64,000 nucleotides of DNA. It comes from Collinsella aerofaciens ATCC 25986. GTDB taxonomy: Bacteria; Actinomycetota; Coriobacteriia; Coriobacteriales; Coriobacteriaceae. Shown one piece after another: positions 51,818-61,650 of this stretch (positions are counted from its first letter, which is position 1; the number at the start of each line of letters is the position of its first letter). A model generated the notes under the pieces. That model saw only the letters and a list, made by a program, of their open reading frames with translations. It did not search any database and had not been told where the DNA came from. The stretch is from NCBI RefSeq assembly GCF_010509075.1, contig NZ_CP048433.1, positions 868,001 to 932,000 of the forward strand, in the 5' to 3' direction. The position numbers and the translations under genes are program-made.

Positions 51818-52036
51818 ATGAAAAAGCAGTTTAAACTCGACGAGATCGACTGCGCCAACTGCGCGCGTGAGCTTCAGGACGAGCTGGCCAAGCTTGATGG
51901 CGTCAAGTCCGTTTCGGTCAACTTTATGACCCAGAAGTTGACGCTCGAGGCCGATGACGCCGAGTTCGACGAGGTCCTCGACCGCGTTGTGGAGTTCACC
52001 GCCGACGCCGAGCCGGACTGCGAGATCATTCTCTAG
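51818..52036 (+). CDS. Heavy-metal-associated (HMA) domain protein, metallochaperone-like
   Basis: The 72-residue protein is a single HMA ferredoxin-like domain with the metal site DCANCA (C12, C15). The P-type ATPase downstream lacks an N-terminal HMA domain, so this protein probably supplies that function in trans. The acidic residues and DCANCA, rather than MTCxxC, favour Zn/Cd over Cu. AGAAAGGA precedes the ATG. Confidence 0.88.
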   Translation: MKKQFKLDEIDCANCARELQDELAKLDGVKSVSVNFMTQKLTLEADDAEFDEVLDRVVEFTADAEPDCEIIL

Positions 52037-52094
52037 CCCAGGTTTACGCCAACCCGCAAGGCCGCGCTTGCCGCGGCCTTTGCTCGCGAAATTA

Positions 52095-52112
52095 TATGAG
52101 TGAGTGTTCATA
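52095..52112 (+). promoter_or_regulatory. Third ArsR/SmtB operator, upstream of the P-type ATPase
   Basis: TATGAGTGAGTGTTCATA keeps the TATGA-N8-TCATA ends of the two sites upstream of the regulator, with three internal changes. It gives the ATPase gene its own metal-responsive control point. Confidence 0.75.
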
Positions 52113-52136
52113 CATTCAAATGGGAGGATTCGAGTC

Positions 52137-54089
52137 ATGGCCACCGCCGACCCCAAGAAGAAAAAGAAGAAGCGCAAGAAAAAAGAGTCACTCGAGCATA
52201 AGCGCAACCGCATCCTGGTAGCGCTGGGCATTTTTGCCGTGGTGTACGCCCTCGATGAGCTCGGCACCCTCACTGCCGCATTCGGCACCCCGGGCGACAT
52301 CTACGCCAGCTTCGCACTGTTCCTCGTGCCGTTTTTGATTGCCGGCTACGACGTACTGCAAAAGGCATTCAGTAACATCCGCCGCGGCAAGGCCTTCGAC
52401 GAGAGTTTCCTTATGGCAGTCGCAACCATCGGCGCGTTTGCCATGGTGTTCTTCCCCGATACCGACCCGCACATGGCCGAAGGCGCCGCCGTCATGCTGT
52501 TCTACCAGGTCGGCGAGCTGTTCCAGGCATACGCCGTGGGCAAGAGCCGCAAGTCGATCAGCGCCATGATGGACATCGCGCCCGACTACGCTAACGTCGA
52601 GCAGCCCGACGGCACGCTCGAACAGGTCTTTCCCGATGACATCGCCGTGGGCACCGTGATCGTGGTCAAGCCCGGCGAGCGCGTGCCTATCGACGGCGTC
52701 ATCGTCGAGGGCGAAACCCAGCTCGACACCGCCGCGCTCACGGGCGAGTCAGTCCCCCGCCCCGCCAAGTCCGGCGACGATATCATCAGCGGTTGCATCA
52801 ACATGACGGGCCTCATCCACGTGCGCACCACCAAGTCCTTTGGCGAGTCCACCGTCGCGCGCATCTTGGAGCTCGTAGAAAACGCCAGCGAAAAGAAGGC
52901 GCGCACCGAGAACTTCATCACGCGCTTCGCCCGCATCTACACGCCCGCCGTCACCGGCGCTGCCGCGGTACTCGCGCTCGGCGGCGGCTTGGTCACCGGC
53001 GCCTGGTCCGACTGGATCCTGCGCGGTCTGACCTTCCTGGTCGTCAGCTGCCCGTGCGCGTTGGTGATCAGCGTGCCGCTCAGTTTCTTTGGCGGCATCG
53101 GCGGCGCCTCCAAGCTGGGCGTTCTCATCAAGGGCTCCAACTACCTCGAAACGCTCGCCGACGTTGACACCGTCGTCTTTGACAAGACCGGCACGCTCAC
53201 CAACGGCACGTTTTCGGTCGTGGCGGTACACCCCGAGGCAGGCTATACCGAGCAATCGCTGCTTGAAGTCGCAGCCCTCGCCGAGTCATTCTCCGACCAT
53301 CCCATCGCGCAGTCGGTGCGCGCCGCCTACCAGGGCGAGCTCGACCCCAAGCGCGTGAGCGACTCCGCTAATGACGCGGGCCACGGCGTGACGGCGACCA
53401 TCGACGGCAAGCACGTCGTCGTCGGCAACGCCAAAATGCTTGCTGCGGCCGGTATCGACGTTCCCAATTGTGAGGTTGTCGGCACGATCCTCCACGTGCT
53501 CGTTGACGGCGTTTACGCCGGCCACATCGTGATTGCAGACACCGTTAAGGCCGACGCCGAGCAGACGATCCGCGACCTGCACGCCGCCGGCGTCAAGCGC
53601 ACCGTTATGCTCACGGGCGACCGCGAGGAGGTTGCGGCGTCTGTGGCCAAGCAACTCAGTCTCGACGAGTTCCACGCGCAGCTGCTGCCGGGCGATAAGG
53701 TCGAGCGTGTTGAGGCGTTGCTCGCGGCCGAAAGCGGCAAGGGCAAGCTCGCTTTTGTCGGCGACGGTATCAACGACGCACCCGTGCTTACCCGCGCAGA
53801 CGTTGGCATCGCCATGGGCGCTATGGGCTCGGACGCCGCAATTGAGGCGGCGGACGTCGTGCTCATGGATGACAAGCCGTCCAACATCTCCCGCGCGATC
53901 CGCGTGGCGCGCAAGACCATGTCGATTGTTTGGCAGAACATCATCTTTGCGCTGGGCATTAAGTTGCTGATTCTGGTGCTTGCGGCACTGGGCATCGCCA
54001 ACATGTGGCTTGCCGTGTTCGGCGACGTAGGCGTGGCGATTATCGCCATCCTGAATGCCATGCGCGCGATGGGTGTCAAGAACCTGTAG
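52137..54089 (+). CDS. Cadmium/zinc-exporting P1B-type ATPase
   Basis: The 650-residue pump has the ion-site CPC (305-307, SCPCALVISVPLSF), phosphorylation site DKTGTLT (Asp349), SDHPIAQ in the nucleotide domain, and the hinge GDGINDAPVL. SCPCALVIS and the neighbouring regulator indicate Zn/Cd/Pb rather than Cu. There is no HMA domain; the N-terminus is instead a Lys-rich tail (PKKKKKKRKKKESLE). GGGAGG precedes the ATG at 52137. Confidence 0.93.
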   Translation: MATADPKKKKKKRKKKESLEHKRNRILVALGIFAVVYALDELGTLTAAFGTPGDIYASFALFLVPFLIAGYDVLQKAFSNIRRGKAFDESFLMAVATIGAFAMVFFPDTDPHMAEGAAVMLFYQVGELFQAYAVGKSRKSISAMMDIAPDYANVEQPDGTLEQVFPDDIAVGTVIVVKPGERVPIDGVIVEGETQLDTAALTGESVPRPAKSGDDIISGCINMTGLIHVRTTKSFGESTVARILELVENASEKKARTENFITRFARIYTPAVTGAAAVLALGGGLVTGAWSDWILRGLTFLVVSCPCALVISVPLSFFGGIGGASKLGVLIKGSNYLETLADVDTVVFDKTGTLTNGTFSVVAVHPEAGYTEQSLLEVAALAESFSDHPIAQSVRAAYQGELDPKRVSDSANDAGHGVTATIDGKHVVVGNAKMLAAAGIDVPNCEVVGTILHVLVDGVYAGHIVIADTVKADAEQTIRDLHAAGVKRTVMLTGDREEVAASVAKQLSLDEFHAQLLPGDKVERVEALLAAESGKGKLAFVGDGINDAPVLTRADVGIAMGAMGSDAAIEAADVVLMDDKPSNISRAIRVARKTMSIVWQNIIFALGIKLLILVLAALGIANMWLAVFGDVGVAIIAILNAMRAMGVKNL

Positions 54090-54103
54090 CGTTCGTGGGC
54101 TGT

Positions 54104-54232
54104 CCGGCCGGGACCGGGCTTGGTTTTGAAAACGTCCTCGCGCATGAGGCCCGTCTTTCCTGCTCCTGCGGAGCAACGGAAAGGCGGGCCTCGCGCTGTG
54201 GAGTGTTTTCAAAACCAAACCCGGCCCCGGCC
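54104..54232. repeat. Very long imperfect hairpin between convergent genes
   Basis: Three nested stems are visible. CGGGCTTGGTTTTGAAAAC pairs with GTTTTCAAAACCAAACCCG (one wobble). Inside, GAGGCCCGTCTTTCC pairs with GGAAAGGCGGGCCTC. The tip is TGCTCC-TGC-GGAGCA. It follows the ATPase stop and may terminate both sides. The rest of the gap to 54368 holds nothing I can assign. Confidence 0.75.
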
Positions 54233-54368
54233 TGCGGTGACGTAGGTGGCAGTTCTTGGGCATCGCTTGCTGGCGGGGTTCCTTTGCTGAAATGGACTTG
54301 GCCGAAAGGACCGCTGGTCCCGGTCGCTGGTTCGCGCTTTGCGCGAACTCCGCGCTACTGGGGGTTCG

Positions 54369-54758
54369 TTAGGATTCCGCCGCTTGGCCCGTCGCCTCGC
54401 CCCGGTTCAGCATCGCCCTCAGTTTCTCGAAGCTTTCCTCGCTCAGGCAGTGCTCCATGTGGCAGCCCTCTTGCGACGCGACCTCAGCCGAAACACCCGC
54501 ATCCTCCAGCAGCCCCACGAAAAAGCAGTGACGCTCCCACATTTGGCGAGCGACCTCCAGACCACGCTCCGTCAGATGAACGTCGCGCTTGCCCATTTCG
54601 ACATAGCCGTTGCTTTCCAGCGTCGCCATGGCCTTGGAAACGCTCGCCTTGGTTACGCCGAGGTACTCCGCAACGTCGATCGAGCGCACGATGCCCTGGC
54701 GTTCCGACAGAACGTAGATCGATTCGAGATAGTCTTCTCCGGATTCACGTAGGGCCAT
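54369..54758 (-). CDS. DtxR/MntR-family metal-dependent regulator
   Basis: The 129-residue protein has the DtxR winged helix (GEDYLESIYVL, VAEYLGVTKASVSKAMATLE, HLTERG) and the metal/dimer domain (RHCFFVGLLEDAGV, EGCHMEHCLSEESFEKL). It has no C-terminal SH3-like domain, as in MntR. It is likely a Mn or Fe sensor. AAAGG lies 7 nt before the ATG at 54758. Repeated AGTTAGCC-type sequences upstream may be its own operator. Confidence 0.88.
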   Translation of the reverse strand: MALRESGEDYLESIYVLSERQGIVRSIDVAEYLGVTKASVSKAMATLESNGYVEMGKRDVHLTERGLEVARQMWERHCFFVGLLEDAGVSAEVASQEGCHMEHCLSEESFEKLRAMLNRGEATGQAAES

Positions 54759-54780
54759 GGGCCGCCTTTCGCGATGATTG

Positions 54781-54870
54781 CTAGTTAGCCTTTGGATACT
54801 TTCCACGGCTTACTTTACCGCAAAAGTTGCCCATGTCTTACTACTTTGCCTAAAAGTTAGCCGTGTTTCA
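54781..54870. promoter_or_regulatory. Repeated AGTTAGCC-like motifs upstream of DtxR-type gene
   Basis: AGTTAGCC (54783), AAAAGTTGCCC (about 54820) and AAAAGTTAGCC (about 54852) occur within 90 nt. They resemble half-sites of DtxR-type boxes and suggest autoregulation. Confidence 0.35.
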
Positions 54871-54895
54871 CAAAACGAGCGGGACGAAAACAAAA

Positions 54896-54940
54896 TGGGG
54901 ACGCCCCGCAAGGAGTGTCCCCAGGTGCCAGGTGCCGGCC
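54896..54940. repeat. GGGGAC/GTCCCC repeat unit
   Basis: GGGGAC (54897-54902) and GTCCCC (54916-54921) are followed by AGGTGCCAGGTGCCGG. It shares AAGGAGTGTCCC with the repeats at 362 and 13.1 kb. Confidence 0.6.
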
Positions 54941-54945
54941 CGCAG

Positions 54946-55716
54946 TTACATCAATCCAAAGTGCTTCGCGGCGTTGTAGATGCCGTCGTCGTCCACGGCA
55001 GTCGTCACATAGGTCGCCGCAGCTTTCACCGTGTCCTGTGCGTTGCCCATGGCCACACTCGTGCCCACGGCGGCAAACATCGACAGGTCGTTCTCGCCGT
55101 CGCCAAAGGCAATCGCCTCGCTCGCGTCGATACCAAGCCGCTCGAGCGTCGCCGCCACGCCCAGGTCCTTGCCGCCGTTAGCGGGAATAATGTCGCAGAA
55201 CAGGTCGCACCAGCGCGTGGTGAGCGAATGCGACACGGCGTCGGTCACGATATGTTCGTCGGCCGGGTCCACAAAGGCGCAGAACTGGTAGACCGGTGCG
55301 TCAAAGGCGTGCTCAAACGGCTCCTCGTGGTAGACGATTCCCGCGTTGCTGCCAGCCGTCACCACGCGCTCGGACAGGCGGTTCACAAACGAGTTCTCGC
55401 CCTGCATGCACAGCGAGTCATAGCGCCCCTGCGCCACCTGGTCCACAATCACCGCAACGTCGTCCGGATCGATCGGACAGCTGCGGTAAACCCCCTCGGC
55501 ATCAAAACAGTGCTGACCCGAGAGCGTAATGTACGCATCCCAGCCCAGGTCGAACAGCCAGTCCGGCATCTGGTAGGTCGGGCGACCCGTGGCGATCACG
55601 CATGCGATCCCCTGCTCGTGAAAGCTGTCGAGCACCTGCTGCGCCGACGCCGGAATCCGGTGGGTCTTAAAGCTCAGCAGCGTGCCGTCGATATCGAAAA
55701 ACGCGGCTTTGATCAT
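54946..55716 (-). CDS. HAD-superfamily hydrolase (Cof-type)
   Basis: The 256-residue phosphatase begins MIKAAFFDIDGTLLSFKTH (nucleophile Asp8, acid Asp10) and has the later motif AFGDGENDLSMFAAVGTSVAMGNA. This is the Cof/IIB cap subclass, which acts on sugar phosphates or cofactors; the substrate is not predictable. It follows the ABC-F gene by 6 nt and is co-transcribed. Confidence 0.9.
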   Translation of the reverse strand: MIKAAFFDIDGTLLSFKTHRIPASAQQVLDSFHEQGIACVIATGRPTYQMPDWLFDLGWDAYITLSGQHCFDAEGVYRSCPIDPDDVAVIVDQVAQGRYDSLCMQGENSFVNRLSERVVTAGSNAGIVYHEEPFEHAFDAPVYQFCAFVDPADEHIVTDAVSHSLTTRWCDLFCDIIPANGGKDLGVAATLERLGIDASEAIAFGDGENDLSMFAAVGTSVAMGNAQDTVKAAATYVTTAVDDDGIYNAAKHFGLM

Positions 55717-55722
55717 CCTCGT

Positions 55723-57582
55723 CTACTCCTCGCCCTCGAGCTTTTCGCTCGCCTCGAGCCACGCCATCTCCAGCTCGTCCATGGCGGCGTGAGCCTCGTC
55801 GATCTTTGCCTGCTGCTCGCCGAGCGCCGTGTAGTTGGTGGGATCGACTTGGGCCATTGCTGCCTCGGCCTCCTCAACGCGGGCGCGCTGCGTCTCCATC
55901 TTGCGCTCGAGCGAACTCACCTCGCGGCGGAGCTTCTGGCGCTCGGCGTTGGACAGGCCGTTGGGCTGACCGCTCGACTTGGGCTTTTCGGCCGCAGCTG
56001 CCGCGGCACCGGTGTCAAACGTGCCGGTCTTGGCGCTCGGCGCGCCCACGGGCTCGCCCTCGGCGGTGGCGTTGCACAGGCGCAGGTACTGGTCCACGCC
56101 ACCGGGCATATGCGTCAGGTGGCCGTCGAGCAGCGCCCACTGCTGGTCGGTCACGCGCTCCATCAAAAAGCGGTCGTGCGTCACCAGGATCAGCGTGCCG
56201 GGCCAGCCGTCGAGCAGATCCTCGACAATCGCCAGCATGTCGGTATCCAGGTCGTTGCCGGGCTCGTCCAGGATGAGCACGTTGGGCTCGTCCAGGATTG
56301 TCAGTAGCAGCGACAGGCGACGGCGCTGGCCGCCCGAAAGATCGCCGATGCGACTCCAGAGCTGCTGCGTCGTAAAGCCCAGACGCTCGCAGAGCTTCTC
56401 GGGCGAAGTCTCCTTGCCGTCGATGACGTAGTACTTCTTATAGTTGCTGAGCACCTCTCGGATCGTGTCGCCCATGTAGGGTTCGAGCTCCTCGAGCTGC
56501 TGCGACAGCACGCCAAAGCGCACTGTCTGGCCAATCTTCACGCGGCCGCGCGTGGGTTCAATCTTGCCCTGGATCACGCCGAGCAGCGTCGACTTGCCGG
56601 CACCGTTCTCGCCCAGCAGGCCATAGCGGTCGCCCGCACCAATGAGCCAGGTCACGTCAGAGAGCACCTGCTTGGGCGCGCCATCGGTATCCGCATAGCC
56701 GGCGTCCACGTCGACCACATCGATAACCTGCTTGCCCAGGCGGCTCACGGCTAGGCGCTTGAGCTCCAGCTCGTCACGCACGGGAGGCACGTCGGCGATC
56801 AGCTCACGAGCAGCCTCAACGCGAAACTTGGGCTTGGTGGAGCGCGCCTGGGCACCGCGGCTCAGCCACGCGAGCTCCTTGCGCGCCATGTTGCGACGAC
56901 GCTCCTCGGTGACGGCGGCCATGCGGTCGCGCTCCACGCGCTGCAGGATATATGCGGAGTAACCGCCCTCGAAGGGATCGACCTGGCCGTCGTGGACCTC
57001 CCACATACTGGTACAGACCTCGTCCAAGAACCAGCGGTCGTGCGTGACCACGAGCATCGCGCCCTGGCCGCGCTGCCAGCGGGCCTTTAAGTGACGCGCG
57101 AGCCAGTTGATGGTGCGCATGTCCAGGTGGTTGGTGGGCTCGTCGAGCATGAGCACGTCGTAGTCGCCGATCAGCAGGCGCGCGAGGTCCACGCGACGGC
57201 GCTGGCCGCCCGAAAGCTCGCCCACCGTGCCCTCCCAGGGCACATCGCTAATAAGGCCGGCCAGAATCTGGCGCGTACGCGGGCTCGAGGCCCACTCGTA
57301 TTCGGGCGTGTCACCGACGACGGCATGATGCACGGTGTCGGTATCGACCAGGTTATCCTTTTGGCCGAGCAATCCAATCGTCGTGTCGCGGCGGTGCGTC
57401 ACGCGCCCGTCATCGGGCTCCAGCGTGCCGGCGAGCACGCTCAGCAGCGTCGACTTGCCGTCGCCGTTTTTACCGACAATACCAATGCGGTCGCCCTCGC
57501 CCACGCCGAGCGTTACGCTATCGAAAATATGCTTGGTGGGAAACTCTAGGCTGACGGAATCGCATCCCAAAAGAATCGCCAT
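55723..57582 (-). CDS. ABC-F family ATPase (ribosome-associated type)
   Basis: The 619-residue soluble protein has two ABC domains. The first has Walker A GIVGKNGDGKST and signature LSGGQRRRVDLARLL. The second has GLLGENGAGKST and LSGGQRRRLSLLLTIL. An inter-domain linker of ~80 residues separates them, and a C-terminal coiled coil (AERQKLRREVSSLERKMETQ) ends it. This is the Uup-like layout. No membrane segments are present. It may rescue stalled ribosomes; antibiotic resistance cannot be inferred. The ATG at 57582 follows AAGGAG. Confidence 0.9.
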   Translation of the reverse strand: MAILLGCDSVSLEFPTKHIFDSVTLGVGEGDRIGIVGKNGDGKSTLLSVLAGTLEPDDGRVTHRRDTTIGLLGQKDNLVDTDTVHHAVVGDTPEYEWASSPRTRQILAGLISDVPWEGTVGELSGGQRRRVDLARLLIGDYDVLMLDEPTNHLDMRTINWLARHLKARWQRGQGAMLVVTHDRWFLDEVCTSMWEVHDGQVDPFEGGYSAYILQRVERDRMAAVTEERRRNMARKELAWLSRGAQARSTKPKFRVEAARELIADVPPVRDELELKRLAVSRLGKQVIDVVDVDAGYADTDGAPKQVLSDVTWLIGAGDRYGLLGENGAGKSTLLGVIQGKIEPTRGRVKIGQTVRFGVLSQQLEELEPYMGDTIREVLSNYKKYYVIDGKETSPEKLCERLGFTTQQLWSRIGDLSGGQRRRLSLLLTILDEPNVLILDEPGNDLDTDMLAIVEDLLDGWPGTLILVTHDRFLMERVTDQQWALLDGHLTHMPGGVDQYLRLCNATAEGEPVGAPSAKTGTFDTGAAAAAAEKPKSSGQPNGLSNAERQKLRREVSSLERKMETQRARVEEAEAAMAQVDPTNYTALGEQQAKIDEAHAAMDELEMAWLEASEKLEGEE

Positions 57583-57654
57583 ATGCCCTGCTCCTTCGTA
57601 GAAATTCAACGTTGTCCATGATAGCAGCGAAAAGACGGGGCGCGCACGACACAA

Positions 57655-57692
57655 AAAGGCGGGCCATCTCCCACAAGAGATGACCCGCCTCT
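57655..57692 (-). terminator. Terminator of the pst operon
   Basis: On the minus strand AGGCGGGTCATCTC pairs with GAGATGGCCCGCCT, then TTTTTGTG. It separates pstB from the ABC-F gene. Confidence 0.85.
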
Positions 57693-57745
57693 CCAATCAG
57701 TCCCGCGGCAACCGTGGCCGCCGCGGGCCTCAAGCATGTCCCGGA

Positions 57746-58614
<869 letters not shown>

Positions 58615-58618
<4 letters not shown>

Positions 58619-59541
58619 TCGGCCGTCATCTTCCTTGCCAGTTGCTTGCCCACAATGCGGGCGATTACGTTAAACAGCAGCACGCAAATCATCAGCAGCG
58701 CCGCGGTGCCCCAGACGATCTGCTGGGCCTCGGGGCTGCCTTCGCCATAGATCTTGTAGATGTGCACGGCGAGCGACTCGCCTGGGCGGAACACGTTCCA
58801 GGCGCAGGTGGGGCTCGACAGGTTAAAGCTCAAGAAGTTCAGGCGAACCGGCGAGCTCATGCCCGAGGTAAAGAGCAGTGCTGCGGCCTCGCCAAACACA
58901 CGGCCGGCCGAAAGCACGATGCCCGTCACGATAGCGGGCATGGCCTCGGGGATCAGGATGTGCAGCGTGGCCTCCCAGCGAGTGAGGCCCATGGCCAGGC
59001 ACGCATCGCGCTGGGCCTGCGGCACGTCCTCGAGCGCCTGCTGGATCACGCGCACCAGGATGGGGATGTTGAACATGGTGAGCGCGACGGCGCCGGAGAT
59101 GATGGAGTACTTCCAGCCCAGCTGCACCGAGAACACCAGAAAGCCGAACATGCCGACGACGATGGAAGGCAGCGAGGACAGCGTCTCGATGGCGGTAGAG
59201 GCGATGTCGCGGATAGGGCCGTTCGGCGCGTACTCAACCAGGAAGACCGCTCCGCCTAGGCTGATGGGCACCGAGATGATCAGAGTGATCAGCAGCAGGT
59301 AGAACGAGTCGAACAGCTGGTAGAGCACGCCGCCCTGCGTTCCGTTGGCGCGCGACGGCTCTGTGAGAAAGCCCGGCTGGAACAGCGTCGAGATGCCCTC
59401 GAACAGGATATAGGCCACCATGGAGATGACGATGAGCATGACGATGGCGACGATCGCCGTCAGCACGCCCGTGGCGATGCGATCCTGCTTTTGGACACGC
59501 CCGAGCCTCGCCTCGTCGATGTGGATGCGCGTGCTAGCCAC
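58615..59541 (-). CDS. pstA: Phosphate ABC transporter permease PstA
   Basis: The 308-residue permease has six transmembrane helices and the cytoplasmic EAA-type loop (ALEDVPQAQRDACLAMGLTRWEATLHILIPEA). The GTG at 59541, 5 nt after AAGG and overlapping the pstC stop by 8 nt, is the probable start. It pairs with PstC to form the channel. Confidence 0.93.
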
Positions 59542-60442
59542 GAGCCTTCGCCCCCTTGCGGCCAATGAGATGGATGATCAGGATGAAGATGAGGCTCATG
59601 CCCATCAGCAGCAGACCGAGTGCCCACAGGACGTCGTCCTGGGCCGAGCCCTCGGCGTAGACCGCCATGGACGTGGTGAGCGTGGTGGTGATGGTCGAAG
59701 CCGGCGACAGCAGCGACGTCGGCATGGCCTCGATGCCGCCGATGACCATGCGCACGGCGAGCGTCTCGCCAAAGGCGCGGGTCATGCCCAAGATAACCGC
59801 GGTCATGAGCGACGGCATGGCGGACTTGAGCACCACGTGCCAGATGGTCTGCCAGCGGGTGTAGCCCAGCGCGAGCGAGCCCTGTCGGTAGCCGTCGGGC
59901 ACGGCGCGCAGGCCATCGACCGAAAGCGTGGTCATCGTCGGCAGAATCATGACCGCCAGCACGATGGCGCCGGGCAAGATGCCCAGGCCCGTGCTCACGT
60001 GGAAAACGCTCTTCATAAGACCGACGACCACGTGAAAACCGATCAGGCCAAAGACGACCGAGGGGATGCCGGTCAAAAGCTCAATGAGCGGCTGAAAGAT
60101 CTTAGAGCCAAACTTAGGGCTAATCTCGACCGCAAAGATGGCAGAGCCGATGGCGATGGGCAGCGCGATAAGCGTGGAGAGTACCATGACCGCAAACGAG
60201 GTGACGATCAGGGGCAGGGCGCCGGTATAGGGCAGGCCGTTTTCGGCTGTGTTGGCCAGGTCCCACTTGGTGCCGGTGAAAAACTCGACGACCGAGACGC
60301 CGTCCTTGACAAAAGCCGAGAGGCCCTTTTGGGCGACCATAAAGATGAGCGCGGCAACGACAAGCGTCACGAGCGCTACGCACGCGCCCGTGACGCCCAG
60401 GCCCACGTTCTCAAGGTCGCGCTTTGGCAGCTGTTTTGCCAT
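59534..60442 (-). CDS. pstC: Phosphate ABC transporter permease PstC
   Basis: The 302-residue permease has six transmembrane helices and the loop LRAVPDGYRQGSLALGYTRWQTIWHVVLKSAMP. The periplasm-facing segment FFTGTKWDLANTAENGLPYTGALP is typical of PstC. It lies 24 nt after pstS. Confidence 0.94.
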   Translation of the reverse strand: MAKQLPKRDLENVGLGVTGACVALVTLVVAALIFMVAQKGLSAFVKDGVSVVEFFTGTKWDLANTAENGLPYTGALPLIVTSFAVMVLSTLIALPIAIGSAIFAVEISPKFGSKIFQPLIELLTGIPSVVFGLIGFHVVVGLMKSVFHVSTGLGILPGAIVLAVMILPTMTTLSVDGLRAVPDGYRQGSLALGYTRWQTIWHVVLKSAMPSLMTAVILGMTRAFGETLAVRMVIGGIEAMPTSLLSPASTITTTLTTSMAVYAEGSAQDDVLWALGLLLMGMSLIFILIIHLIGRKGAKARG

Positions 60443-60466
60443 TGCAAACCTTTCCGGGGCGATTAC

Positions 60467-61408
60467 TTATTTAGCAGAGACCTTGCCGCTGGCGTCCTTG
60501 ACGACCTTCATGGCAGAGACGGGGATAAAGCCCTGCTCCTCGACGAGCTTGCCCTGGACGTCGTCGGAAAGCATGAACTCCAGGAAGGCCTTGGTGGCGT
60601 CGTCGGCGTCCTTTGCGCAGTACATGTGCTCGGTAGCCCAGATCTTAAAGGAGTCGTCGGTGACGTTTGCACTCTTGGGCTCCACGCCCTCGACCTTGAT
60701 GGCGTTGAACTTGGAGTCATCGAAGTGCGAGAAGTCGAGGTAGGAGATGGCGTAGTCGGTGCTGCCCATCTGAGTCTGGACATCGCCGGACTTGTCGAGC
60801 TCGGCGTCGCCCTTAAAGTCGACGGTCTCGTCGCCAAAGACGGCGGCCTCGAAGGTGGCGCGGGTACCGGAGCCGGCCTTGCGGTTGAGCACGACGATGG
60901 TGGCGTCGTCGCCGCCGACCTCCTTCCAGTTGGTGATCTGGCCGGAGAAGATGCCCTTGAGCTGCTCGAGGGACAGGTCGTCGACCGTCACGTTCTTGGA
61001 AACGACGGGGCCCATGCCCACGACGGCGACCTCGTGGTCGACGAGGTTCTTGACCTGGTCGGCCTCGAGCTTGGTCTCGGCGAAGACGTCGGAGTTACCG
61101 ATGGTGACGGTGCCGGCGGCGACAGCGGTCAGGCCCTTGCCCGAACCGTTGCCCGAGCCGGAGACGGAGACGTCCGGGTTGGCATCCATGAACTTCTCGG
61201 CAGCGGCCTCGACGAGAGCCTGGAACGAAGAGGCGCCGTCGTAGGTCACCTCGCCGGAGACAGACTCGGCAGCGGCAGCGGCGCTGCCCTTGTCGGCGGC
61301 ATCGGATGCGCCGGAGCCGCCGCACCCAACGAGACCGAGACCGACGATGCTGGCAAGACCACCAGCGAGGCCGAGGAACTGACGACGAGAATAAGCCTGA
61401 TCGAGCAT
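60467..61408 (-). CDS. pstS: Phosphate-binding lipoprotein
   Basis: This is the extracellular phosphate receptor. The 313-residue precursor starts MLDQAYSRRQFLGLAGG. The signal contains a twin-arginine-like SRRQFL followed by a lipobox with Cys29 (GLVGCGGSG), so it is a lipoprotein, perhaps Tat-exported. The mature part has DGASSFQALVEAAAEKF, SGSGNGSGKGLTAV and RKAGSGTRATFE, which bind phosphate. AAAGGA lies 6 nt before the ATG at 61408. The 242-nt gap beyond it holds no gene; a Pho-type promoter is expected, but I could not identify a box. Confidence 0.94.
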   Translation of the reverse strand: MLDQAYSRRQFLGLAGGLASIVGLGLVGCGGSGASDAADKGSAAAAAESVSGEVTYDGASSFQALVEAAAEKFMDANPDVSVSGSGNGSGKGLTAVAAGTVTIGNSDVFAETKLEADQVKNLVDHEVAVVGMGPVVSKNVTVDDLSLEQLKGIFSGQITNWKEVGGDDATIVVLNRKAGSGTRATFEAAVFGDETVDFKGDAELDKSGDVQTQMGSTDYAISYLDFSHFDDSKFNAIKVEGVEPKSANVTDDSFKIWATEHMYCAKDADDATKAFLEFMLSDDVQGKLVEEQGFIPVSAMKVVKDASGKVSAK

Positions 61409-61650
61409 GATCTTCCTTTCATACATGCGAATCGCGGGCACCCTGCCCGCTTTGCTGTTTGGAAAGATACGGCCCCGACCGGGCAGCGTCCGCGCCAACT
61501 ACGGTTTCTTACGGGCATTTGATAGACCCTTACCGCAAGCGCAGCACGGCCTTTACAAACGAATAACAATCCAGCGCCGAACATGGCGCACCTTTTACAC
61601 CAGAGGAAGGTAGTTGTTGGGTGTTCCTATAGTTTTGTCAACCGTCGGGG

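Noticed and set aside
59420-61522. 700-codon plus-strand frame opposite pstS and pstC
   Set aside because: Shadow of the pst genes; it shows no domain features.
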